Assembly (NCBI GenBank): GCA_025594325.1
Contig: JANHCV010000003.1
Span: forward strand, 62,001 to 126,000
Source: Blastocladiella emersonii ATCC 22665
Lineage: Eukaryota; Blastocladiomycota; Blastocladiomycetes; Blastocladiales; Blastocladiaceae
Reading direction: 5' to 3'
DNA length: 64,000 nucleotides
The translations under genes and the position numbers were made by a program. Positions 24,422 to 36,350 of the stretch are shown here, one piece after another (position 1 is the first letter of the stretch; every line of letters starts with the position of its first letter). The notes below the pieces were generated by a model. It made no database searches and was not told the origin of the DNA. It was given only the letters and a program-made list of their open reading frames with translations.

Positions 24422-25056
24422 GTGCTCGTTCGCTGACCCGCGGCCGACGTCACGGCCGACTACGACCGCCAGCACCACAGCTAGAACCCGTCGGCGCCGC
24501 GTGGACGGCGCCGTCTACACTACTAGACTAGACTACCCTCGGGCGTGTACACACACCCTCCCCCATTCCACTTGTCAAAACATAAAATACCCGACTTGGA
24601 CTCTAAACATGGCACTCTTGGCTCAGTCAGCGCGTCGCGCTCCTCAGGCGGTACAGCAGCAGATCCTTGAAGACTCCGCCAAGGCTAGACCCTGTTGTTC
24701 GCGTGCGGCCGGAGCTGACGCTGGTCGCGGACAGCTGACGTGCTTCGCCACCCTTTCAACTCTTTCACACGCGAGGATTCTGCTCAAGAGCGTGCGGATC
24801 TCTGTTGAACTCTGTGCTGCACGACGCCAGCCTACCTGCTCTTGCCGGCCTCGTTACCGGCGCGCCGCGGCCGCCCTGTCGGTACCCGGCCGTGGACCTG
24901 AGCGCGAGCCCGAGCGGCTCGGGACCACCGCCGCCCCCATGGCCGGCCGGCGCCACCGCGGCGTGACTCGACGGAGGCGAGGAGCTTCTTGAGGACGATA
25001 ACCTTGCGGACAAGGACCGAGTAGTACACACCCACGGGCCACGGGCGCATCGCGCG
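24422..25056. other. Intergenic region
   Basis: 3' flank of the membrane-protein gene and downstream flank of the minus-strand gene that follows. No gene seen. The sequence at 24900-25060 is GC-rich with only shadow frames. Confidence 0.5.
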
Positions 25057-26124
25057 TCAGCCACCGGGTCCACGAACACCATCCCACCCGTGAGACGTAC
25101 CGGCTACTGGTCGACGGCGCGCTCCTCGCGCGTCAGGTCCTGGATGAAGCTCGAGGGCAGGCTGCGTCGACGGGCGCGCCTGGTACCGGCCGCTGCGGAA
25201 CTGCCACGACAGGTAGCTGTTGCGCCCGAGGAAGACGGACGGTTCGGGCGAGGCCTGGCCGAGCGCGGGGAGCTTGGACGACGCGGCCGCGGCACGCATG
25301 GTCGAGATGGCGGGCGTCGGCGTCGGAGTCGAGGCCGACGCGGGCTTGGTGGCCGACGCGCTCGAGGGGCGGCGCAGGGCGGGTTCTGCCTGCTGCTGCT
25401 GAGACGAGGGCGCAGCAACGCGCGGCGGGACGGGCGGCGGGACGGGTGCCGCTTCCTCGGCGGCGGCCATGCTGGCGGCCGTCATGAAGGCAGCGGGCTC
25501 GAGGTCAGCGCGCGGCGGCGGCGGGAAGTCGTCAGAGGAACGCAACATAGGCGACGACGGCGCGTTGGACTCGGTGCTCGTCGACAGCGGGCTCGAGTCG
25601 CCCTGGAGCTCGGCGAACGACTATGCGGGACGCACGCGAGGGGGAGGTCAGTAATCCGCGTCCGTCGCACCACCACTATCGCCCACGCGCGAACGCACCT
25701 TGCCGGCCGTCGACTCGGGACTGAACGGCGCCGACATGATGGGGCTGTCCAGCTTCCCCTCCTCGTGGCCCTCGCCCTCGCGGTACCCGTGCTCGTCGCG
25801 CTCGACCTGCTGCACCGCGTCGAGGAACTGGTCGATGAGCGGCGGCGGGGTGCGCGCGAGCACGTGCTGGCCCGTGGCCTCGGCGACCTCGACCGCGTGG
25901 TCGTGCTGCGCGAGCTGACCGTCGTCGTTGGCGCCAATGGCCGCGCCCACCGGGTACGCGGTAATCGAGTCACCGCCGCCTGCGGTCGACGGGCGCGAGG
26001 ACGACGAGGTGACCGAGTACGTCGCACCCGTGGTGCCCGGCTCGGCCGTCGTTGGCCGCGAGTACGCCCCGGTGCCGCTGCCGCCGCCCGACTCGGCCGT
26101 CGCGGTGCGCGACCCGACCGTCAT
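25057..26124 (-). CDS. Ser/Pro/Ala-rich protein, C-terminal exons (5' end unresolved)
   Basis: Two minus-strand exons join in frame: one ending at about 25701 with SPESTAGK, then a 78-nt intron (donor GTGCGT, acceptor CATAG), then an exon from about 25623 to the stop at 25057 starting SFAELQGDSSPLSTSTES. The second exon carries a Pro/Ser/Gln-rich stretch and ends in a basic segment (FLGRNSYLSWQFRSGRYQAR). Residues with some complexity, LIDQFLDAVQQVERDEHGYR, lie in the first exon. Upstream to about 26790, protein-like peptides continue in several frames (for example FKRKHPPSKLGWDLIGSVHA and EEIRNAGVLLFLFDAR). Either more introns or frameshifts must lie there, and I could not settle the structure or the start. 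Function not recognised; it may be partly degraded. Confidence 0.4.
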
Positions 26125-27097
26125 CGGCGCGGGTGCGGGGCGCGGGCGGTCGAGCTCAAGGAACGGGTGAACGAGCGGCGGCGGGCTCGGGTTCGGGCTG
26201 CGACTGCGAGACCTTGCTGGCGCTCAGTCGTCTTGATGGTGGTTACGCTGCGCGAGCCATCCCTCGGTGTCGGGGCCCATGGCGGCGGCGACGAACTCGG
26301 CCGTCGCGACCCGCGGTCCCGCCAGTACCCGTTCAGGCGGCGGGAACGGCTGGTTGCGCTCGACGAGCGGGGAGTTGGGGTGGCAGCCGCGACCGCGATC
26401 GCGACACAATGGGTGACGGCCACAGCTGAGCACGCGTGCGCGGTCGAGGTGGAGACCCAGGGTACGAGTGAGTTCGCGCTCGCGCGTCAAAGAGGAACAG
26501 TAGCACGCCCGCGTTGCGGATCTCTTCCCAGGTCGTGCCCCGAGCCGGGGACCGTGGCGGACAGCAGCCCGCTGAAGTCACGGAATCGCAGCACGGTTCG
26601 CATGAGCGGGTCGTGGGCCGTGGTGATGGCCGAAGCAGAGGCGGCTCCGCCAACGGACGTGCGGCGGGGAACCGGTGGCGTGCACGGAACCGATCAGGTC
26701 CCAGCCAAGCTTGGACGGCGGGTGCTTGCGCTTGAAGCGTGGCAAACGTCACGTTGCAATAGGATTCATGCGCTTCATTGTTCAAATATTCGTGGTTGGG
26801 GGAGAGCAGGAGGGAGGGCGGCGCCGCCTCACTTTGGTCGTCACCGCCGCCGGAGCTCTCTGAGCGCGTGTGTGGCGCACCGCGTCCTCGTTCGCGCCGA
26901 GATCTCAGCAGTCGGTCATCAGCATGGGTTTGGATGAGCCTCGGTCATGCGCCTGTTCGGCGCTGAGGTCCCGAAGGTCGCGAGCGGGAGCAGTCGAGAG
27001 GTCCGACTCTAGCACACATCGATCTCTTCAAGGTTACTTTCGAGGCGCTATAGAATCGAGATGGAGAACAATACATGTACATCAAACAAAACAAAAA

Positions 27098-29162
27098 CTA
27101 CTCGCAGACGTCCCACTCCTGGTTCGAGCGGCCAATATGCTGGATCAGGCAGTACATGCCGATGATCTCGTTGCGCTGCTCGTCCGTGATGGTGGCCCAC
27201 GACTTGCAGTGCACCGCGGGGCATTTCGGGAGCTTCTTGCCCTTGCGGAGCGGCCGCGGCGCCGGCTTCCGGTACGGCGCGGCCCGCGCGAGGTGCAGCA
27301 GGGCCATGGCCGCGAGCTCGCGCGACGTCTTGTCCGGGTCGTTGCCGAGCGCCTCGGCCTTGTCGCTGAGCACGTCCTCGAGCCGCGCCACGTACTGCAG
27401 GTACGCCGCCGCCGACGCCGCCCGCGTCGTGTTCTTGAACAGCGCCGGGAACAGCGCGTGCAGCTCCTCGTCGAGCGCCACGGCCTGGTCGGCGATACGG
27501 TCGCACAGCTCGTCCGAGTACCGCTCGCGGATCGCGTGCTTCTTGGGCACCCGCAGCGACGTCTCGAACATGAGCGCGTAGTCGGCGCGCAGGTCCGGGT
27601 ACACCTGCATCACGGCGCCGACGCGCGCCACGGCCTTGCGGGTGACGGCCGCCTTGCCGTTGCGCGGGTTCATGAGGTACCCGCCCATGAGGTCGACCAG
27701 CGACCCGGGCGCGTCGCGCTTGATGCACGTCATGAGCTGGAAGTGCGTCGAACCGAGGTTGCGGACGAGGGCGCGCCCGGGTCCGTGGAAGTTGGCCGCC
27801 TCGTCCGCGTCAATGTAGTCCGGGCGCTCGCCGACGACGCCGTTCGGGCTCGCCAGCGCGTCGCCGTGGTCGGCCAGGTAGGTGAGCAGCTGCGCGGTCT
27901 TGTTCACCTCGGGCTCGGGCGGCTGGACCGCGTCGATGGCCCGGCGCGTTGCGCGCTTGATCGACCGAACCGACTTGCGCGCGGCACGGTCGGCCGACTG
28001 CACGGCGCGGCCCAGCGCCGCCACGATGCCGGTCTTGACCTCGACCGGCTTGATGAATGAGGGGGTGATGGTGGGAACCTGAGCGAGAACGTGCGCGCGT
28101 GGGTCAGGACGTGTTCGGGTCGAGTCCGCGGACCGCGGTGACGTACCTTGTGCAGGACAGGGCCGCAAGCTTCCTTGTTGGAGAACAGGGAGGATGCGAA
28201 TGACGATGAGGAGGGGGCAGCCGGGGCCGCCTTGGGAGGCTACACGATGGCGCACACTAAGGTCAGCAAATGCGTGTCTGCCGGCTTGACGATGCGTTGG
28301 GAAGAACGTACCACGGACGGGTTGACCCGCGAGCCGGACGATGGCGACTGCGACGGAGCCGTCAAGGCCGGCGAGGGGGCAGGCGAGGGAGGAGAGTCAT
28401 GAACGGCCTACACGAGGGAACATGGGGTCAGATCACGGTCGGGCGGAACACACGGTGCCGGAAGAAACGTACGCCGGAGCAGTCGAGCTGCGAGGCCGAG
28501 GAGGAGGATGAGGTGTAGGAGACCCATGATGAGGACGAGGAGGAGGCGACCTCGGGAGGCTATACGGCGTGGCGCGGAGTTCGTAGTCAATACAAGTCTG
28601 CGCCGGACACACAGAGCTCGAGAAAACGTACTCCGGAGTTGAGCCGCGAGTCGGAGGATGAACGTGATGACGAGGCGGTGGAAGAAGACGACGCCGCCGG
28701 CGCGAATTTGTCGAGGAGCGGGGCCGCACTCGTCCCGATCGGGCCCGCCACCGTGTGCGCAAGAATAAGAGGCTCGGACGGTCCGTTGGTGGCAGAGCCA
28801 GCATACGGCCCGAAGAACGGCTTCTCGCCGATCTGGACAGCGGTGGCGGGGCGGGTCGGGATCGAGGCGGGGATAGTCGTCAAGGTAGTGGTCGACGAGG
28901 TGGCGAGGGCCTTGGTGACGGCCAACGGGATGACGGCCTTGGTGTTGGTGCCCGAGGCGGGCAGGACGGAAGCGACCGAGGAAGTCGAGATGAGCGACGC
29001 GGCCGAGAGCGCCTTGACAATGTCCTTGACGCGGGACGTCGAGGGCGCCGAGCAGCGGGCCGACGCCGACGAGATACTGGCCGAGGAGCTCGAGGCCGAG
29101 AGCTTCTCGAAGATGTAGCACGCGCTGGCGACGCGGCCGGGGACAATGACCTCGGTGAACAT
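27098..29162 (-). CDS. Unrecognised paralogous family, member 3 (modular five-exon gene)
   Basis: Five exons, all joined in phase 0: 29162-28632, 28559-28473, 28407-28312, 28239-28147 and 28078-27098, predicting 595 residues. The four introns (72, 65, 72 and 68 nt) all start GTACGT and end TATAG, TGTAG, TGTAG and CTCAG, with CTGAC-like branch sites in three of the four. Exons 2-4 are 29, 32 and 31 codons of Ser/Pro-rich sequence and two of them begin PP(E/K). Exon 5 carries the domain shared with the genes at 1-901 and 10017-11291: CIKRDAPGSLVDLMGGYL, AAYLQYVARLEDVL, SRELAAMALLHLA and GMYCLIQHIGRS. It is the only member with an insert rich in Lys/Pro/Cys before the last helix. The start ATG (29160-29162, MFTEVIVPGRV) is uncertain because the frame is open further upstream. 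Function unknown. Confidence 0.75.
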
Positions 29163-32100
29163 GATGAACACGAGGCCGTAGGAGCGCGCGGGTCGAATGC
29201 AGTCTACAAGCCTGGATGTGAGCATGACCACGGATCGCAACAGCACAGCGGTTGAGCGTACATCGGAATGGACGACTGGCCGAGAGCAATGCCGGTCGAT
29301 GATGGAGGAGGTGCAGCAGCGGGAGGCAAAGTCGACGATGAGGGTCGTCGAGTCGGGATCCGGATCAGGTCGAGCCGTGCGGGTCGAAGAGGTCGGGCGA
29401 GTTGGGGAAGGCCGAGTCGTCGACACGGAGCACAGCGGGTGAGCGAGCGGGTGGGGATGCCGAGGTCTGCTTGCAGGTGTTGAGGACGATCGAGATGTCG
29501 TCTTCGAGGGGTTCCGTCAGGTATGATACTGTTGTGGATCGAGCCGAACGAGTTGGGTCAAGCGAGGGAGGGACGGGAGCGGGGGGTGGGCGAGGCCGTC
29601 ATGTATCCCGGCCCCGCCCAGCGGGCCCGTTGCACGGACTTTTGACTGCCATCAAGCCCGATCCGGCGGTGAGTGACTGACGGGCGAGAAGCAGGACGAG
29701 TGTTGGGCGACCGCTGAACGACTGTCTTGTCTGTCTCGCACCGAACACCTGACCGGTTGCGAAGCGCTCGGCCCACCTCGTGAATTATGACCTACGATAT
29801 GTCCCAATCACGCCCGAACATGATGCAACTGTCGTAAGAGAGTCGACTCGATGGCCGCGATGCAGGCAGGGAGCCGTCGAAGACATCATGCGACGCCGCA
29901 CCCGCGACGCTCGCTCTCAAGGACGGTCCCGCGAAACGCGGTCTCGCACGAGAGCATGGCTAGCCGTTTCACGAAAGCGCGCGCAAAGTAGCTCAGGGCG
30001 ACCTTGGCATGACGCGAGTCATGGGTCGACTGGGTTACGAGTCGCCGCCAGAGCGATGGCGGTGAGAGGGCGGGCCGAAGCAGGTCCCGCTTTCACAATC
30101 CTCGCGCACGATTCAAATGGAGACATTCGTGCTGCCTGACAGAGGAGGCGACGGTTCAGGATCAATGGAGAGTACGCGGACGCGCGTGTATGAGCGGGTC
30201 ATCGAGGCGGGAGGGGTTTCTTCGAGACGGGAAGGTTGAACGAGCAGTTCGGATCGTCATTGAACTCTAGGAGAAACAGCTCTTGCGGGCCCGCGCCACC
30301 GGCGTGGGATGTCAGCGGCGACGAGTCGGCGGAGGGGGTGGAGGGGGGTCGACGGGGCGGTTCCTGCAGTTGATCCGTGGTGATTTCATCCAGTTGATCC
30401 ACGCTACATGGTGACGAACGATTAGATCAGCGAGAGAAGTGTGAGCGGGATTTCGTCGATTGCGCCGGGGACCGCGTGCGCGCGTCGACGCGTTGCACAC
30501 GCACCCGTGCACGCCGCATGCGCGTGGCGCCGCCACGGGGTCAGCAACGCGCCGCTCCGCTCGCTAGGACCTCCACCCGCGGCTGTACGACGCCCGGAGC
30601 CGCTCGGGCCCGCTGACTCGGTGCATCTACGCAGTCCAACGTCAGTGGTTCTGCTTTCCCGATGAGGCGGCGGGCGTGCACCCGACGGGTTGTGCGACGC
30701 ACGAGTTCCCGAGGGCGGATGCGCGACTACCGCCAGACCCCGGTGCGAGGACTACCCGCAAGTGTCTCGAGGAGCGCTACTAAACGTGCCGTCGAGAAGT
30801 TTGTGCGGTACTGAAGCAGCGGTCAGCTTGCCGCACCCCCACCTTGGCTCCCTTCACGGCCATGTTAGCCGAGTTACACCGATGCGTGTCCCGCAACGTA
30901 ACGCGGTTCGGGAGATCCGAGGTGCGTTTTAAAGTGCGGAGAACATCATTGGGAGGCTCTCTCGCGCTCGGGAACGGCCCAGCACTGATCTGGTCCGTGA
31001 TGAACTCGCGCGGGTACCGGGATCCCGCCCGGGCCCGATTATGCTCAGGATGATGGCCAAGATGCATGGAGTTGATTGCATGAAGATACAGTTACATTCG
31101 CGAGTGTGGGGAGTGGTTTGGAGGATGGAGTCGGCCGGGGAGGAGAGCGGCGATGAGCGGCGCGTTGGCCACCGCCCCACCTCGGTCACCGTCCGAGTCA
31201 CCGCGGCCGCTGGCCACAAGAACCTCACAACGCGTAAATCGCAGTATGGACATGAAAACAGTGCATCAGACTGTCATCAATGGTCTCTAACGAAGCAAAC
31301 AGTCCATGTTTAAGCGGCCCGGAACCGCAGCCGCTGCTGCGGTCTTGCCCGCGAGTAGGTCCACGCGTTGGCGAGCGGGAACAACTCACGGTGAGGGTGT
31401 AGACCACTGCTCAGCACACTGTGGCCCCTGACCTCGGGTGCAGCCGCAGCAGATCCGCAAGCTCGTCGATCACCACGGCGACCACGAGTGCCCGAGTGAG
31501 AGTACACGGCACTGTTGGCCTCGTCTGTCGTGTCAAAAGACGGAGTGAAAGCGAGTTACTCGGCCATGAGGAGCGTCATCTGCGCGAGGCGGTGCACGGC
31601 GTCGTGAGCTCGGGCGGCAAACGTGCGCAGGCCCGACATGCAGGAGCGCACCGACGATGGACGCGGCCGACCGAGGATAAGGTAGCGGCATGAGGGCCCG
31701 TAGACGTTGCATGGAGTGGGGACGGGTTCATGGGCTGCATCCGTTGCGTCGAGGGTGGAGAGAGGAGAGGGGAGAAGCGGTCGGTCACGCCGCATGAGCG
31801 CCGCGCCGTGTCGGGTCGCGAGCGGAGCATTAGCAACGTACTCGCGAGGAGGAAGGCACGGAAGTGGACATCAAAGTAGCAACGCAGTCCCCACAGGGGA
31901 TACGGATCAAGGAGCCCGTCAGCGCCCAACGACCACGGAACGGTCGCGAGCAGCTGTCGACGGATACCGAGAGAGCTGCAGTGGGGGAGTACCAGTCGTC
32001 AGTACAGTACCACGGGAGACCGCTCCGCCGGATTCCGGCTTGTGGCGGTATCAGCATCTGCCCCGACTACGCGTATCGGTTTGCTTCCGCTGCGCAAGCT

Positions 32101-33091
32101 CCGCTGCCCGCAACAGCTTCCACGGCAGGAGTCCCGCCAGCGGTCGGCCCCTCGCGGGCACGTCGCGTGCTAGTAGGTCTCGTCGGGTACGACGCGTGCG
32201 CGCATGGCATGGCGTGAGATACGTCCTCGTAGCGCCCGGTGCCCTCCTGTGGCGGGAGACCGCGCGCAGGCAGCGGAGCCCGCGCACGGCCCGCCCGCGA
32301 CGTCGATGCCCAGGACCCGGGACTCCACCCGACCCGGAGGTCGCGTGGTGGACCCACGTCAGCTCCGACGGAGTATCGTGTGCTGGAAAAGGTCCACCGG
32401 CAGGCCGCAGTCGGCAGGGACAGGCGAGGCACCAGACACCGTGTGATCGGTTGTTGCGCGAGGGATAGTGATACATGGCGGAAAAGCGAAGCTGTGCGGG
32501 GAGAGCGAGAGGGCGGGCGGGGCACGGCCGCGGTTTTATAGGCCTGGAGCAGGCGAGGTGCAAGTGCCGCGATCCGTCTTCCCGCTCGACGCGTCGCGGA
32601 GTTCAGTGTCTCGCGTGTCTCGCACGTCACCTGACCGACGCGTCGCGCGCTGCGCCACAGCAAAAGCGCCGAAAACGGCATCCGAGCGCCAAGAAAGGCG
32701 TCCCGGCGCGCCCGATGCCTTGCATCAAGTCCGAGAAGCCGTCGGATCCGCTCGAACAGCGAGGTCCGCCCGACTCCGCGTGGAACCGAGTCGCGAGCGA
32801 AATCGCGTTGACGTACGTGGCGGCGACGGGCTCTGATGCGCGACGCGTCGCTCTAGAGCTGGCTCACGAAAGCCTTTCTCAGCAGTTGCGTAAAGGTCCG
32901 ACGACGGTCGCACCTCGCGGGATCAGAGCCAGACTGCAGTGCGGCTGACGGCGGGACTAGCCAAAGCGTTGCAGGTGCTCATACGGGGCCCGAAGTGGTC
33001 GTTCAACGTCTCAACGAGCCAGCGATAGTCGTCATGCAAGATGTGTGTGTATCTCGGTCTCTCGACCATCCAAAATCTCGGCCCACACCGG
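29163..33091. other. Gene-poor region of 3.9 kb
   Basis: No supported gene. It holds minus-strand ATG-CAA (plus-strand TTGCATGGAG) remnants at about 31708 and a similar ATG at 31066, in the style of the decayed F-box-like copies, and a minus-strand TATAAAAC box at about 32535-32542. ACGCGTCGC cores occur near 32590, 32638 and 32839. All long frames here are GC shadows. Confidence 0.45.
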
Positions 33092-35586
33092 TTACAGCTC
33101 GTCGTGGGCAGCCTCCTCGTCCTCGTCGTCGGCCTTGGCCTCCGCCTTCTTCTTGGCCGGCGCCTCGACGACGGGGGCCTCCTTGACGTCGACCTTCGCC
33201 TTGGCGTCGAGGTCGACCTTGAGCCCGAGGCGGACAGCGGTCTCGATGCGGCGGGCGATCCCGTCGAGATCCTTGATCGGGTACCCGCCCTTGATCCAGG
33301 CGAGGTCGAGGAGGGAGCGTGCGAGGTCGCGGGTATCGTCGTTATCGGCGGCGTCGTCCTCGACACGCTCGAGCAGCGCGCGCATGACGGGGTGGTTTGG
33401 GTTGATCTCGAGCGTCTTCTTCTGGCGCGCGAAGTGCTCGTACATGAAGGCGCCGGGGGAGTTGGCGAGCGCGGCCTTCTGCGCCTCCATGATCTCCTGC
33501 ATGCGGCCGGTCCACCCGCCCTCGGCGGCGATAAGCGCGCACGGCGTCGTCGTCAGCCGGTTCGAGACGAGCGTCTTGTCGACCGTGTCCTTGAACTGCT
33601 CCGTCAGCCACGTCGTCAGCGGCTGGAACTCGTCCGCGAGCTCCTTCTCGGCCGACTTGGCCGCGTCGTCTACGCGTGGGAGAGCCGCAAAGTCAGTCAC
33701 GAATTCGTGATCAAGATGAAAGGCGAGAGAAACGTACCCTCGTCGCCGAAGGTGAGCTTGCCCTTGCCGACGTTGATGAGCTTGACGCCGTCAAACTCGG
33801 TGACGCTCTGGGTCACGTACTCGTCGAGCGACTCGTCCATGAGGAGCACCTCGTACCCCCGGGTCGTCAGGGCCTCGAGGTACGGCGACTTGCGCATCTG
33901 GTCGAGGTCGTTGCCAGTCAGGAAGTAGATGCCCTGCTGGCCCTTACGCATACGCTCGACGTAGTCGTCGAGCGACGTCATGTAGGTGCGGCCGTCGTCG
34001 GCGACGGGGGCGCCCGTCGAGTGGAACCGGAGCAGCTGCGTCAGCTTCTTGGCGTTGCGCGTGTCCTCGAGGATCCCCGCCTTGAGGTTGGACGCGTACG
34101 CCTTGTACAGAGGCTCATACGACGTGGCGTTGCGGGCCAGGGTCTTGAACATCTGCAGCGTCTTGGACACGACCTTGTTCTTGATCACCTTGAGCAGGCG
34201 CGTCTGCTGGACCGTCTCGCGCGACACGTTGAGCGGGAAGTCGTCGCTGTCGATGACGCCCTTGATGAAGCTGAGGTAGCGCGGCAGGAAGTCGATGAGC
34301 TCGTCGGTGATGAAGACACGGCGCACAAACAGCTTGATGTTGCGGATGAACGACTGCGGGTCGGCCTGGAACATGTTGTTGGGCGGGCGGCGCGGGATGA
34401 ACAGCAGCGACTTGAAGTCGGACCCGCCCTCGCCCTTGAAGTGGATGTGCGCGGCCGGGTCGTCGGCGTCGTTGAAGTAGGCCTTGAAAAAGGCGTTGTA
34501 GTCCTCGGTCGGCACGTCGGCGGCGGACCGAAGCCAGATGGGCTTGTTGACGTTGACCTGCTCCCAGTCGACCACCTCCTCGCTCACCGTCTTGGCCTTC
34601 TTGTCGCCGGCGGCGTCGGCCTTGGCGGCGTCGGGCGCGTCCTCGACGACCATCTCGTCGTCGACGGGCTTGTCCTCCTTGGCCTCCTCGTCCTTCTTCT
34701 CGGCGGCGTCGGCGGCGTCGGCGGCGGGGGTCTCGGGCTCCTCGGCCTCGACCTCGACGGTCTTGGTGGTGCGGAGGTAGATGGGGAACTGGACAAACTC
34801 GGAGTACTTTTTCACGAGCTCGCGGAGCTTGGTCTGGTCGAGGAACTCGGTGGCGTCGTCCTTGAGGTGGAGGCGGATGCGGGTGCCGCGGCCGAGCGTG
34901 TTGCCGCTCGGGTCCTCGGCGAGGGTGAACTTGGAGGCGTCGGTCGACTCCCAGACGTGCTGGACGGGGTCGCTCGGGTGCTTGGAGATGACCTGGACGC
35001 GGTCGGCGACGAGGAAGGCCGAGTAGAAGCCGACGCCGAACTGGCCGATCAGGCCCAGCTCGTCCTTGTTCTTCTCGACGGCCGAGATGAAGTCGGCGGT
35101 GCCCGACTTGGCGATGGTGCCGAGGTTCTTCTTGAGCTCGGCCTTGGTCATGCCGATGCCCGAGTCCTGGATCGTCAGCCACCGTGACGCCGGGTCGGCC
35201 TCGATGGTGATGTTGAGGTACGCGTTGTCCTGCAGCACCGCCTTGTCGGTGATGCCGAGGAACCGCACCTTGTCGACGGCGTCGGACGCATTGGAGATGA
35301 GCTCGCGGAGGAAGATCTCTGTTGAAGTCGGCAGAAGTGGTTAGCTCCGCTCGGAGGGCTCGCGGCAGATCGGGAACGGACCCTTGGTCTTGTACAGGCT
35401 GTTGATGATGATGTTCATGACGCGCGAGACCTCGGTCTGGAACGCAAACTCCTCGGCGCCGGCCTCGGTCGCGGGCGGCGGGACATCGCTCGCGGACGCG
35501 GAGAGCGCCGACACGAGGAACAGCGCGACGAGGGCAAGCAGCAGCTTGCGCGGGTTGCCCGCGGTGCGGCGGCGGCGGTGCTTCAT
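33092..35586 (-). CDS. HSP90B1: ER-resident Hsp90 (endoplasmin, GRP94)
   Basis: Three exons, 35586-35382, 35318-33738 and 33669-33092 (787 residues). Intron 1 (63 nt, GTCCGT..CAG) contains an in-frame TAA and interrupts the codon before EIFLRELISNASD. Intron 2 (68 nt, GTACGT..TAG) joins FGDE to DDAAKSAEK. The N-terminus is a signal peptide (basic start, then KLLLALVALFLVSAL) and the C-terminus is HDEL, so it is a lumenal ER chaperone. The ATPase N-domain shows SNASD, DSGIGM, GTIAKSGT and GQFGVGFYSAFLVAD. An acidic linker lies at about residues 255-310, and the middle domain with YFNDADDPAAHIHFKGEGGSDFKS follows. The family folds secreted and membrane clients with ATP. No ERSE-like promoter element was recognised. 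The gene is intact and about the usual length. Confidence 0.95.
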
Positions 35587-35920
35587 GGTTGCCAGATGTG
35601 TTGTGGACGCAGCGAGCGAGGGGGAGGGGAGAGGGAGGAGAAGAAGGGACGCCCGCAGCGACTGACGCCCACGCCGCAGGCGCCCACACGCAAACCGCCG
35701 ATCGCCGGCGAAGAAACCACACGCGCGACTTTGACGTGGCGCGCCTCACCTCACGTGCCCCGTTCGACGCGCTTCTGAACACCCACTGTCTCGCGCGCCG
35801 TCCCGCAAATCACTCGCACATAATCCAGACCTCGATGAAGCAACGCGGATGCATGATTTAGACGTAATCAGGCCGCCTCCCGAGCCGGCCGACCCGATCC
35901 TCCCTCGGCGACTCGGTATC
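35587..35920. other. Upstream region of the GRP94 gene
   Basis: The 5' flank of the minus-strand GRP94 gene and the end of the CAP-tail pseudogene. I see no TATA box and no classic ER-stress element. Confidence 0.4.
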
Positions 35921-36350
35921 CATCCACCCTAACCTTTACCGGGCGCCGGCGTAAGCGCCGCAGCCGCCGTTGGAGCCGCCGCCGTGGTGATCTTGCGCAG
36001 GCAGCACTTGCACTTGGTGCTGCGGGCGAGCGTGCTCGGGACCGCCGTGGGAAAGACCGAGTTGACAGGCGCCGCCGCGTTGAGATCACGCTCAACACCT
36101 GCCCGTTGCCGGCGACGTAGTCGTGGTGGCGAACGGCGTGATCGGCTGCACGGGGGTGGGGATCAGCGTGGGCTGGACCGTGTAAGCGGCCGACGACGCC
36201 GACGTGGGGATCGGGGTCGAGGCGGACTGTGAGACTGACGACGACAAGGGCAGAGGAGACGAACGACACGGCAGGGTCGCGGGAGTAAGCGGGCCGTACG
36301 TCGGGAGGGGTGACGCGGACGAAGCCGGCGTGCTGCCGCCGGATCCCACC
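35921..36350 (-). pseudogene. Copy of the CAP-protein Pro-rich tail, frameshifted
   Basis: Read on the minus strand, this matches the 3' part of the CAP gene at 47587-48804: a GGSTPA start, a TYGP motif, a Ser-rich run followed by STPI, then PTPVQPITP, GNGQV and the basic ending around STKxKCxxRK, in that order. The frame changes after TGRC (about 36092), a further change is needed, and the final GKG is followed by TAG instead of the Tyr-Gly-Gly-Tyr ending. The CAP domain itself is missing upstream. It is a 5'-truncated dead copy of the tail. Confidence 0.7.

Noticed and set aside
22991-24478. Minus-strand frame of 495 codons opposite the membrane-protein gene
   Set aside because: Gly/Arg/Val-rich shadow; the plus-strand frame has a signal peptide, a membrane span and a consistent splice.
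25090-26937. Plus-strand frame of 615 codons
   Set aside because: Strongly Arg/Gly-rich without motifs, opposite the Ser/Pro-rich minus-strand exons that splice in frame.
33676-35187. Long plus-strand frame of 503 codons opposite GRP94
   Set aside because: Shadow of the Hsp90 coding sequence; composition is repetitive Leu/Val/Asp and no family resembles it.
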